NCBI GenBank assembly: GCA_947565425.1 | Contig: CANOFW010000032.1 | Coordinates: forward strand, 1-34,313 | DNA from: an uncultured Lachnospiraceae bacterium | GTDB lineage: Bacteria; Bacillota; Clostridia; Lachnospirales; Lachnospiraceae | Direction: 5' to 3' | DNA length: 34,313 nucleotides | Position numbers and translations under genes: made by a program | Notes under the pieces: generated by a model | Database searches by the model: none | The model's input: the letters and a program-made list of their open reading frames with translations, nothing else | What the model was told of the DNA's origin: nothing | In this document: positions 8,301 through 16,135 of the stretch, piece by piece | Layout of the letters: every line of letters starts with the position of its first letter | Numbering within the stretch: the first letter of the stretch is position 1

Positions 8301-11300
8301 ATTGATTAACAATGGAAAAACGACGGTTGAGCGCTATCATAATACCGGCAACAGACCGCAAAGCCCTTCTGCAATCACAGGCACAGGCTGGAGCCAAGTG
8401 GACGTAGTGTTGGCGCAGAACAGGACGGATATCTATGTGGACGGCAGGAGGAAGGCGCGTATGCAAAGCAGCTATGCGCTGTCAGATATTCTTGGAAACA
8501 ATAGTATTTTCCAGATTGGTAAGGCAAATTGGGGAAATGGAGAATATTATAAAGGCTGGATAGATAATTTTACCATTTACAGCCAAGCCCTCACGGAAAA
8601 CGAGCTGGTAACTGGGCAGGTTGCAGCGGAGTTGGTGAGGGAGGACCTTAATAATCTTGCGGTTGCATCTGTGGCGAAATGGAATTTTGCCCTTCCAGCA
8701 GAGGGAGATAATTTCTCTGCGATTACCTGGAGACTGAAAACGAACAGTCCATACTTGCAGGTGAAAGGTAATCTGGTGGAAGTCACGCGTCCAGAGCGAG
8801 GTGCGGCCGACGCGCAGGTAGTTTTGATTGCCACAGCAAAGATGGGAATGGCAGAGCAGTCGCAAGAATTTACCGTGACGATTCCAGCGTTGACGAAAGA
8901 AGAAATTGCCGCAGGACTGGTAATTCCTAAATATATCACTGGCGATCTTCAGTCAGAACTGCATGGAGAGAAGATTATTTGGAGCTGTGATACGCAGGGA
9001 ATCGTGGCGGCGGACGGTAAAGTGACGCTTCCTGCGAGCGGAGAGGGAAATTGTAAAGTCAAATTGACAGCAAAAATGGGCGACGATATTTCGGTGACGG
9101 GCGAGAGTGAAGTCTTAGAATATGGCGGAAGCATTCTCACCTATGTGTTAAAAGACGGAGATTTGCTGGCTTATAAAGATAGTCGCAGGACAGACGCTTT
9201 GTTTGCAGCAGCTAAAAATGAGCAAACTGGAGCTTATGAGCGATTGAATAAGGGAAAAGCCATCTTGTATGTAAAATGGGATGGTGAACAGAAACAGAAG
9301 CCGCACAAACAGATGGGATCGCCGACGCTGTTTCGGACTGCGGATGGAAAGCTCGGAGTGTTGGCGTCTGCAAATAACCAGGAGGAAGGCATTTACCTGT
9401 GGGACACCAAAGAGCAGGTTAATTTCACCAATGAAAGGTATTTGAAATTAAACAGCAGCGGAATTAAAGTACAAAATCCTTGGATGGTGTATGACGGCGC
9501 TACTGGCAAATACAAGGTGTTCTGGGAGGGAGGAGACGGCAGTTCCTACCTGACCATTCTTGATAATTTAGAGGACACTCCCGGGGCGGAAGCGACCATT
9601 GCCTGCACGTACCCACGAGATGAAGTCAAGGCTCAGGGACCGGAAAATGCAGATATGAATGAGGCGTCTGAATTTGTCATGTCGCCTGCGGAATATCAGG
9701 CGTTTGTCAGAAAATATGGAACGCTACACAATACGGGAGTGAAGAAAGTTGACGTCAGCGTCAAGCAGGGAGAAAAGGCAGTTTTGCCAAAGACGGTGAC
9801 GGCCGAATACAGCGACGGCAGCACAAAGAATTTGGGTGTTATCTGGAATCAGGAAGATTTGCAGAAGTTGAACACATCCAAGGCGGGTACTTATACGGTT
9901 CGCGGAGAGGTGAAACAGGATGCGTATGCTTATCCGTTTATTGAGGAGCGCGCAGATCCCCACATTTTCTATAATGAGGATGACGGATATTACTATTCTA
10001 CAGGTTCTTATTACGAAGCAAATATGACTTCCTGCAACGTAGCGCAGTCTTACCGCAAGCTGGACATCCGGCGTGCCAAGACGATTGAGGAGTTAAAGAC
10101 GGCAGAAGAACATTATCTTCTGGAGTCAAAAGTGGGTGACCGCTGGGGCGGCTTTTTCTGGGCGCCGGAATTCCACAAGATTAACGGTACTTGGTACTGT
10201 CTGGTGGGAGCGCATGATTTTGGAACGGCTGGAATCCAGGAGAATACGAACTGGAATCAGAGTAATTGGTGCAGCCAGTCGATTCTCATCCCTTATATTG
10301 GAGACGGTGACAGCAGCACAAGTATAGAAGAAGATATGAAAGCAGGCGGAATGCTTGAGGCTTCTCAATGGGGAGAACCCATCGTACTGAACCTTCCTTC
10401 CAATGCGTCGGCATCGTTTGATGTATCGTATTATCAGGCGGATGACGGACAGGGATATTATATTATTCCCAGAAGCGCCAATCTATTTATCATTCAGGCA
10501 AAAGGCGGCGTGGGCACGGTGCCGCAGCCACAGGGGAACGCCGTGAAACTCAAAGGGCTCCAGTGGCCTTGGGAGTTTGGTGTTGCGGAAGGTTCGGTAA
10601 CAGAAAGTAATCCCAAGGGCAATGACCAGGGAATTGTAGAGGGACCGTATCTCTTTGCATATGGCGACAAGGTGTACATCAGTTATTCGGGAGCTACCGT
10701 AGATAAATATTATTGTCTGGGATTGATGATGGCGGATAAGGATAGCAACCTGATGGATCCGGCAAGTTGGACGCAGGTGCCCTATCCGGTGCTCTCTTCT
10801 TATGATACCTACGAAGGAACTATCGGCAAAGCAGCGCATGTGGGAGGCGGACACAATTCTGTAGTTTTGGATGAGTATGGAAATCTTGCTCTGGTGTACC
10901 ATGCAAGGCCGTATCAAGACCCCCATGCCGGGATGGGCGGAGCCGGAGGACTGTTTGATCCTTGTAGGCATACTGTGGTAAAAAGTGTCAATGTTGCGTA
11001 TGACGGTACGTTGGTATTTAACATGTCGGCGGAAGAAGAACTGGACCCGCAATATAAGAGCGTTACGGCGACGATTCGGGTAACAGGCACACAAATAAAA
11101 CCGAATCCAGACCCAATTCCCACCAAGCCAGTGCGGGTGAAAAAGCTCAAACTCAACAAGACGAAGCTTGTGCTTGGCGTCAAGGATGAATTTGCTTTGA
11201 AAGCAACCGTAACGCCAAAGAATGCTACCAAGAAAAAAGTATCATGGAAATCCAGCAACCGCAGGATTGCCACGGTTACATCAAAAGGCGTGGTGAAAGG

Positions 11301-11625
11301 CAAGAAGAAAGGAAAGGCAGTTATCACGGCGACGGCAGATGGTAAGACGGCAAAATGTCGGGTGACAGTGAAGGCGGCGCCGAAAAAGATTACGCTGGGC
11401 GTGAAGAAGAAAACGTTGAAGAAGGGTAAGACGTTCCACATTAAGGTAAAGAAACTGCCGAAGGGCAGCGTAAGCAACAAAATTACCTATAAGAGCAGTA
11501 ATAAGAAAGTGGCTACCGTGTCAAAGGCGGGTAAAGTAAAAGCGGTAAAGAAGGGCAAGGCAACGATTACCGTGAAATCCTGCAATGGCAAGAAAGCGAA
11601 GGTTGTAATCACCGTAAAGAAATAG
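5383..11625 (+). CDS. Giant secreted double-GH43 glycoside hydrolase with LamG, FIVAR and Ig-like domains (2080 aa)
   Basis: This exported enzyme starts with a signal peptide (residues 1-29, ending SVAA). Domains in order: LamG-like (about 51-258), Ig-like (260-358), GH43 (365-690), Ig-like, FIVAR helical bundle (803-868), second LamG (869-1080), two atrophied Ig-like domains (1085-1260), a propeller-like segment lacking clear catalytic motifs (about 1262-1440), Ig-like (1450-1512), second GH43 (1518-1900), and two lysine-rich Big_2 domains (1917-2080). Predicted catalytic trios are D416 (VRDPF), D561 (WIDTT), E615 (VEGP) and D1525 (ADPH), D1680 (SFDVSY), E1753 (VEGPY). GH43 enzymes are inverting arabinofuranosidases, arabinanases, xylosidases or galactosidases; LamG modules probably bind glycans. 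There is no LPXTG or SLH anchor; the basic tail may hold the cell wall. GGGAGGG precedes the ATG. The next gene follows after 97 nt, probably as an operon. Confidence 0.9.
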   Translation: MKKWKQSLAALLTAAMFVTMLPAPVSVAAGLDEEVAGEQQEQANMDTQMELLASFDFNREAENGKFSGNGAEASIVGAVSLQERDAVNGKALYLDGSKSYLDIKKSGGDSLLTGLREITVSFDAKPDRTGTNWGFFAAPNANEQKYNQEHYIGALINGGTTSIERYHNNGVRPPKVSASTGTDWTHVDTVLTENATVVYVDGRKIAEEASSYALPDILGNNSIFQIGKANWGKDGEYYKGWIDNFKVYGKALNETEIFDVPDDAWKQALMEQQKAKIAPVVIDTATTVLPDYDGTVVWQEVTSDAGIKGVKIAEDGRTVTAEQPAAGAQPLHGKLAAVITIYGMTERIEVDATVKPQPGDMDAYGYLMVHFIEDSAGYAEKIYLDISRGNNPEQWDPLNGGQPILASDLGTTGVRDPFITRNPQTGKFYIIGTDLRVFGADNAGWEVWQKNYSTKMNVWESDDLISWSRLRQFDVALDRSGKKQANMGMMWAPEATWVPDYYGDGKGAFVVYWSSQCYKDEAQTQKDSGSKIMWGATTDFTQDTWEFGGVFLDGGKNGWIDTTIIQNGSKTYHITKSNDEQIIMESTTDKEWWKLGTNWTRIQSNIGQSRFGSVEGPAVFKDHSRDNRWYLFVDDLPSPGYQPMISSDLDKGWDYLDSKDYFLTKFTKHGGVISLTKQQYDAVRNADAVSVAQTPSAVRVEVGAAETDISAKLPATVKVNKAYDLGTADLPVTWDISQVNTNAVGKYLVSGTVRTIGANKNQWQGKGGSTDYQAENKKFYSSTELKVSVPVRVTEKTNPDEVDDSILQSIVDKVDSLSAEKYSEESWGNLQKALAQAQQTAQKPGVTQAEIEAAEEALEAAIAALKPGSLMAVFTFDKEAEGGKFLSNQVVATVNGTVKLEDRDAANGKALYFDGSASYLNLTKADNSSLLTGLQEITVSFDAKPDRTGTNWGFYAAPSTKTQEVNQEHYIGALINNGKTTVERYHNTGNRPQSPSAITGTGWSQVDVVLAQNRTDIYVDGRRKARMQSSYALSDILGNNSIFQIGKANWGNGEYYKGWIDNFTIYSQALTENELVTGQVAAELVREDLNNLAVASVAKWNFALPAEGDNFSAITWRLKTNSPYLQVKGNLVEVTRPERGAADAQVVLIATAKMGMAEQSQEFTVTIPALTKEEIAAGLVIPKYITGDLQSELHGEKIIWSCDTQGIVAADGKVTLPASGEGNCKVKLTAKMGDDISVTGESEVLEYGGSILTYVLKDGDLLAYKDSRRTDALFAAAKNEQTGAYERLNKGKAILYVKWDGEQKQKPHKQMGSPTLFRTADGKLGVLASANNQEEGIYLWDTKEQVNFTNERYLKLNSSGIKVQNPWMVYDGATGKYKVFWEGGDGSSYLTILDNLEDTPGAEATIACTYPRDEVKAQGPENADMNEASEFVMSPAEYQAFVRKYGTLHNTGVKKVDVSVKQGEKAVLPKTVTAEYSDGSTKNLGVIWNQEDLQKLNTSKAGTYTVRGEVKQDAYAYPFIEERADPHIFYNEDDGYYYSTGSYYEANMTSCNVAQSYRKLDIRRAKTIEELKTAEEHYLLESKVGDRWGGFFWAPEFHKINGTWYCLVGAHDFGTAGIQENTNWNQSNWCSQSILIPYIGDGDSSTSIEEDMKAGGMLEASQWGEPIVLNLPSNASASFDVSYYQADDGQGYYIIPRSANLFIIQAKGGVGTVPQPQGNAVKLKGLQWPWEFGVAEGSVTESNPKGNDQGIVEGPYLFAYGDKVYISYSGATVDKYYCLGLMMADKDSNLMDPASWTQVPYPVLSSYDTYEGTIGKAAHVGGGHNSVVLDEYGNLALVYHARPYQDPHAGMGGAGGLFDPCRHTVVKSVNVAYDGTLVFNMSAEEELDPQYKSVTATIRVTGTQIKPNPDPIPTKPVRVKKLKLNKTKLVLGVKDEFALKATVTPKNATKKKVSWKSSNRRIATVTSKGVVKGKKKGKAVITATADGKTAKCRVTVKAAPKKITLGVKKKTLKKGKTFHIKVKKLPKGSVSNKITYKSSNKKVATVSKAGKVKAVKKGKATITVKSCNGKKAKVVITVKK

Positions 11626-11640
11626 TATCATAAAATTACA

Positions 11641-11673
11641 GGCTGCTGCGCCAGAAATCACTGGACAGCAGCC
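11641..11673 (+). other. Intercistronic stem-loop between two GH43 genes
   Basis: GGCTGCTG (11641-11648) pairs with CAGCAGCC (11666-11673), with an inner CCAG/CTGG stem and a 6-nt loop. It is strong but followed by GTGTGTTACAAAG, not a T-tract. It therefore looks more like an mRNA-stability or partial attenuation hairpin than a full terminator. Confidence 0.55.
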
Positions 11674-11722
11674 GTGTGTTACAAAGGTAAATTTGTGGAA
11701 GGGAAGAAAGGAGAGACAAGAC

Positions 11723-14700
11723 ATGCAAAGATTCAGCAACAAAAAAGGCAGGCTGGTAGCATGTTTGTTGGCGGTAGTACTGGCAGTGACCGGGATACCC
11801 ATAGCAGGCATACAAGCACAGGCAGCGGAGGGCACACCGGAGGGCGGTAATCTTCTGGCAAGATATCCATTGCAGGAGGATGCCAATGATATTTCCGGCA
11901 ATAACAAGCACGGAGAAGTGCATGGAAACGTAGCTTACAATGACGGTTTAGTACTTTCCGGTGGAAAGAAAACGAGTGCGGCCGACGCGTCCTATGTAAC
12001 GCTGCCGGGTGAGTTGTTTACTGGCAAAGAGAAGCTGACAATTTCCGTGTGGATTAAAAACGCATCGGATAAAGGAAATTATGCGGCGTTGTTTTTTGGC
12101 ACCGCTCCCCAGGAAAATAAAATGCCGCTCAATTACTGGCTGTTTAATCCCATCAATCCGGACAGCCGTTTTAAATCAGTTTTTACCAATAGCGACAATT
12201 CTAATGCGCCCTATAACAGCGAGGCCGGTGTGACTGCCGGGGACACGGCGCAGTATAAGAATAAGTGGGCGCATTACACTACGGTTCTTACTGAGGATTC
12301 CCTCACCGGTTATATCAATGGCGTACAGATCGGGACCGCCTCTAAGACAAAGAAAGTTGCGGATTTCAAATCTGAAATCCAGGCTTATATTGGAAGGTCC
12401 AATTATGTGGAGGACAATACATACGGCGGTTCATTCCGCGACCTGAAAATCTACGAGGGAGCAATGACGGCAAATCAGGTGCAAGAGCAGTATTTTGATA
12501 CGGAATATATCAGTCCACAGATGCAGGAATCGCTGCTGCCATCCATTGCAGATCAGCTCTCCTTAGAGGGGCAGATGGAAAATGGCGTTATCCTGGAGGC
12601 GAAAAAGTTAGAGCTTCCCGTTGAGAGCCACGGCGCGACGATTACCTGGTCTTCCGATAAGGAGACTGTGATTTCGGGAGACGGGCAGGTGACCTTGCCG
12701 GCACAGCAGGAAACGGTTACTTTGACGGCATCTTTACAATTAGGAAATGCCAAGGAAAGCAGGACGTTTGTAATTACTGTCGTACCGGCGGACAGCAGAC
12801 TTTCCTTTGTCAAAGAAAATTTACAAGTGCCTTACGTGCTGGACAATGGTGCAGCTTTGCCGACAAACGTATCGGGAATTTCTATTTCCTGGAGCGGCAG
12901 CAGCGCCGTAAAGAGTGACGGCAGCATTGCCGCAGATTTTAAGGGCAAACAGGAGTATCAGTTAATAGCAACGCTTTCGGACGGCAGCAAGAGTGAGCAA
13001 AAAATGTTCCGTGGCTGGCTGTTAGGCGCAGACGCCGGGTATGTGGCAAGTTATACGCGCACGCCGTCCGGGGATTGTGTGGACAAATTGGCACGCAGTA
13101 TGTTCCTTGCTTACAGCGAGAACGGCAGAGACGGATTTACAGCCTTGCATGACGACTACGGTGTGTTGTTTATGCGTGCGGAGAGTAAGGATAACGAGCA
13201 GCTTGTACCCAAGGGATTGAAAGACCCCTATTTGTTCTATATGAAGGACGGCAATTATGGCGTGGCGGCAGTGCGCACAGAGGAGAAAGGCGGGCAGGAC
13301 GCGACGAAGGCGTCTTCTGTGATGTTCTATACAACAAAAGACTTTGTCGACTATGACGAAGTGGGATTTGTGGATTTAAAAACCGATTTAGCCGTCTGCG
13401 AGCCGGTTTGCGAGTATGATTCTGCGATAGACAGTTACCGCCTTACCTGGAATGACGGCGCAGGAAATTATTATCAGAATACCTTATCTCAAGTCAGTGA
13501 ATCCGCGCAGGTTTCGCAGCCGGTGAAAGTGTCGGCAGTAGCAATTCGCAGAGCAGAATTAGGGCTGACTGGCGTCAAGCAGGGAAATCTTCTGCCATTA
13601 GAAAATGCCAAGGGCACGAAATTAAAGAATAAATTATCGAAACTGATTAACACAGGGATGGAAGTGCCTGCCGTGGTGAAAGCAACTTCCGCCGAAGATA
13701 TGCAGGGAGTTCGCGCTACAGCGCATTACAATGACGGTTCTATAGCATCCAAGAAAGTGGAATGGGATCTGTCGAAGGTTGATTTCACAAAGCCCGGCAC
13801 CTACACGGCGACAGGTACGGTAACGCAGCCGACCTTCAACAACAGCAAAGAGATGTTCAACGCCCGTCCCGATCCTGAGATGGTGAAATACAATGGCAAA
13901 TTCTATTTTATTTCCACGGATGAGCATGGGCAGGGGAAAATTTATATCCGCCAGAGCGATACGCTGGAAGGGATTAAAAATTCTTCGGAAACGCTTCTGT
14001 TAGATGGAAATTCATTTCCACAATTATTTAAAACCTGTCTGTGGGCGCCGGAACTGCATGTCATAGAAGGAAAGCTGTATATCTTTTTTGCAGGCAGCCT
14101 TACCAATTGGAGCGGTGTGCAGTCCCATGTTATGCAGTTAAAAGAGGGCGGAGACCCTATGGTAACGGCAGATTGGGAGACGCCTATCCGTGTACAGGAT
14201 ATGGATGGAAACAACCTGTATGATGCAAACACGCAGGGAATTACCCTGGATATGACGTATTTCCAGGTGGGAGAGCAGGGATATGTGGCCTGGGCGCAGC
14301 GTCAGCTTCATCCGGTGGACACGGGCTCCTGGCTGTATATTGCCACGGTCGATAAAGAAAGGCCCTGGCAGCTTACCAGCGAGCGCACAGCATTTTGTAA
14401 GCCGGATTATGGTTGGGACAACAACAACACCTTTGTTGTGGAGGCGCCGTTTACCATTCAAAAGGATGGTAAGATTTATCTCACGTTTTCGGGCGGGGCT
14501 ACCGACCATACCTATTGTATTGGTCTGATGACAGCTTCAGCAGACAGTAATTTACTGGATGCGTCTTCCTGGAGAAAACGTAATGCTCCGATTCTCACTT
14601 CCTGGTCTGTGCCGGGACAGTATGGTCCCGGGCATAATGCTTATATCGTAGATGACGATGGCGTAATGTACAATATTTATCATGCAAAATGGGGAAGAAG

Positions 14701-15865
14701 CGCGACCAGAAGCGCCAGCATCCGCCGGGTGCATTTTGATATTGATGGCGAGCCGGTACTGGATGTGGTGGAAGAACGTGATTTGCTTGAACAGTACAAA
14801 TCAGTAACCACCCAGGTAAATGTGCAAGGAGCCTCCTATAATCCCAAGGAGGATTTAAAGGAACAGCATAAAGTTTACACAGATTTAAAGAATAAAACCG
14901 GGCAGAGCATGACTTCTGATGCGGATTGGAAAGAGTTCTGTGACAGTCTTGCCCAAGCGGAAGAACTGTTGAAACAGGCAAATGCGCCGCAAGTACAGGT
15001 GATGGCTGCGCTCAACCGTTTGGAGGCAGCAGCGGCAAAGCTTTGCTATATTGACAAGCTGGAGATTCTTGCCAAGCCGACGAAGTTATCTTATAAGCTG
15101 GGAGAAGCTTTGGACCTTGCCGGACTGAAACTGGAGGCTGTGGATAACAAAGGCGGCAGGCATACGCTGGATGTCAAAGACTGTACGGTCAGCGGTTTTC
15201 GTGGAAGTGTAGCGGGAACGCAGAAAGTTACCGTGTCGTACCAGGGCGGCAAGGCGGAATTTACAGTTACCGTCTCCGGTGCAAGTACGCCCAGAAAGCC
15301 GGGCGCTACATCTATCACGAAGAAGAGCGCTGTGTACAATGCCGTTACGTTGCAATGGAAGAAAATTAGCGGGGCAAGCGGTTACGACATTTACCGTGCG
15401 GATTCTAAAAAAGGAACGTTCAAGAAGGTTAAGACGATTACCAATCCGAAAACCGTGACCTACAAGGACGGCAAGCTGTCATTTAATAAGACCTACTATT
15501 ATAAAATCAAAGTTTATGCAAAATCTGGCAACAAGAAAGTGGAATCCGCATTTTCGAAGACAACGTCGGTGAAGACTGCGCTGGCTGCGCCGACAAAAGT
15601 TTCTTTGAAGAAAAAGAGCAAGACGAAGCTGAACATCAGGTGGAAGAAAGTTGCTGGGGCGAGCGGCTATAAAGTCCAGTATTCCCTGAAGAAGAAATCT
15701 GGCTTCAAGACGATCACGATTAAGAAAGCGAAGACCACAAGCTATACAAAGTCCGGGCTGAAAAAAGGTAAAACTTATTATGTGAGAGTATGCGCTTATC
15801 GCACGGTCAAAGGCAAGAAGGTTGCCGGCAAATGGAGTAAGGTAGTTTCCATGAAACTGAAATAA
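11723..15865 (+). CDS. Secreted GH43 glycoside hydrolase with LamG, Ig-like, FIVAR and FN3 domains (1380 aa)
   Basis: The signal peptide covers residues 1-35 (LLAVVLAVTGIPIAGIQAQAA). Next come a LamG domain (about 43-264), atrophied Ig-like domains (about 270-435), a propeller-like segment with few catalytic motifs (about 440-620), an Ig-like domain (about 650-705) and a GH43 domain (about 710-1040) with predicted catalytic D717 (RPDPEM), D843 (TLDMTY) and E907 (VEAPF), plus the family's GPGHN histidine segment. A FIVAR-type helical region (1050-1105), another Ig-like domain (1109-1187) and two lysine-rich FN3-like repeats (about 1195-1290 and 1292-1380, each with GASGY) end the protein. The likely role is extracellular removal of arabinose- or xylose-type side chains; specificity is unknown. 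I chose ATG 11723 over 11693 because AAAGGAG lies 8 nt upstream and the signal peptide then starts correctly. A terminator follows at 15908. Confidence 0.88.
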   Translation: MQRFSNKKGRLVACLLAVVLAVTGIPIAGIQAQAAEGTPEGGNLLARYPLQEDANDISGNNKHGEVHGNVAYNDGLVLSGGKKTSAADASYVTLPGELFTGKEKLTISVWIKNASDKGNYAALFFGTAPQENKMPLNYWLFNPINPDSRFKSVFTNSDNSNAPYNSEAGVTAGDTAQYKNKWAHYTTVLTEDSLTGYINGVQIGTASKTKKVADFKSEIQAYIGRSNYVEDNTYGGSFRDLKIYEGAMTANQVQEQYFDTEYISPQMQESLLPSIADQLSLEGQMENGVILEAKKLELPVESHGATITWSSDKETVISGDGQVTLPAQQETVTLTASLQLGNAKESRTFVITVVPADSRLSFVKENLQVPYVLDNGAALPTNVSGISISWSGSSAVKSDGSIAADFKGKQEYQLIATLSDGSKSEQKMFRGWLLGADAGYVASYTRTPSGDCVDKLARSMFLAYSENGRDGFTALHDDYGVLFMRAESKDNEQLVPKGLKDPYLFYMKDGNYGVAAVRTEEKGGQDATKASSVMFYTTKDFVDYDEVGFVDLKTDLAVCEPVCEYDSAIDSYRLTWNDGAGNYYQNTLSQVSESAQVSQPVKVSAVAIRRAELGLTGVKQGNLLPLENAKGTKLKNKLSKLINTGMEVPAVVKATSAEDMQGVRATAHYNDGSIASKKVEWDLSKVDFTKPGTYTATGTVTQPTFNNSKEMFNARPDPEMVKYNGKFYFISTDEHGQGKIYIRQSDTLEGIKNSSETLLLDGNSFPQLFKTCLWAPELHVIEGKLYIFFAGSLTNWSGVQSHVMQLKEGGDPMVTADWETPIRVQDMDGNNLYDANTQGITLDMTYFQVGEQGYVAWAQRQLHPVDTGSWLYIATVDKERPWQLTSERTAFCKPDYGWDNNNTFVVEAPFTIQKDGKIYLTFSGGATDHTYCIGLMTASADSNLLDASSWRKRNAPILTSWSVPGQYGPGHNAYIVDDDGVMYNIYHAKWGRSATRSASIRRVHFDIDGEPVLDVVEERDLLEQYKSVTTQVNVQGASYNPKEDLKEQHKVYTDLKNKTGQSMTSDADWKEFCDSLAQAEELLKQANAPQVQVMAALNRLEAAAAKLCYIDKLEILAKPTKLSYKLGEALDLAGLKLEAVDNKGGRHTLDVKDCTVSGFRGSVAGTQKVTVSYQGGKAEFTVTVSGASTPRKPGATSITKKSAVYNAVTLQWKKISGASGYDIYRADSKKGTFKKVKTITNPKTVTYKDGKLSFNKTYYYKIKVYAKSGNKKVESAFSKTTSVKTALAAPTKVSLKKKSKTKLNIRWKKVAGASGYKVQYSLKKKSGFKTITIKKAKTTSYTKSGLKKGKTYYVRVCAYRTVKGKKVAGKWSKVVSMKLK

Positions 15866-15907
15866 ACGAATACACAGCAAAAAGTAAGCATTAGAATAAA
15901 ATATAGG

Positions 15908-15962
15908 CAGGCTATGCAATTTGTCGGGAAACATTTTCCAGGACCTTGCATAGCCTGTTTTT
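15908..15962 (+). terminator. Rho-independent terminator of the GH43 operon
   Basis: CAGGCTATGCAA (15908-15919) pairs perfectly with TTGCATAGCCTG (15946-15957), followed by a T5 run. It closes the two-gene enzyme operon before the regulatory operon. Confidence 0.85.
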
Positions 15963-15985
15963 ATCTTCTTATAGGAAAGACCTTG

Positions 15986-16112
15986 CCGCACTAAAGCGTG
16001 CAAACCCACTTCGCTATTTGCGGTAAAATACGATTCATGGTAAAATATCGTAAGATATTTTACGCGCCAAAGTGCGCAAAGTCTGCCATGTTATTGCGAA
16101 GCAATTCATGGC
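15986..16112. repeat. Array of four hairpins in the leader of the histidine kinase gene
   Basis: Four consecutive hairpins are seen: CCGCA/TGCGG (15986-16023, with inner pairing), GTAAAATATC/GATATTTTAC (16040-16063, loop GTAA), GCGC/GCGC (16064-16077), and GCCATG-TATTGC/GCAATTCATGGC (16085-16112, one bulge). They lie between the enzyme operon terminator and the kinase start. They may be an extragenic palindromic repeat or a structured leader RNA. An in-frame extension of the kinase ORF through here (from 15998) is judged non-coding. I found no convincing -35/-10 pair in 15963-16135. Confidence 0.55.
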
Positions 16113-16135
16113 CATGGCGGGAGGGAAAACAGGCA

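Noticed and set aside
10914-11480. Long hydrophobic minus-strand ORF (188 aa) opposite the Big_2 repeats; a similar one (238 aa) at 25009-25725
   Set aside because: Lysine-rich coding sequence (AAG/AAA) read backwards gives Phe/Leu-rich frames. No ribosome binding site or family match is visible, and both arise from the same repeat composition.
11128-11622. Possible CRISPR or tandem DNA repeat
   Set aside because: The repetition is protein-level Ig-domain repetition with varied codons; there are no identical repeats with unique spacers.
15998-16135. N-terminal extension of the histidine kinase
   Set aside because: The extra 46 codons consist of hairpin repeats and encode no signal or membrane segment. 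The ribosome binding site lies just before TTG 16136.
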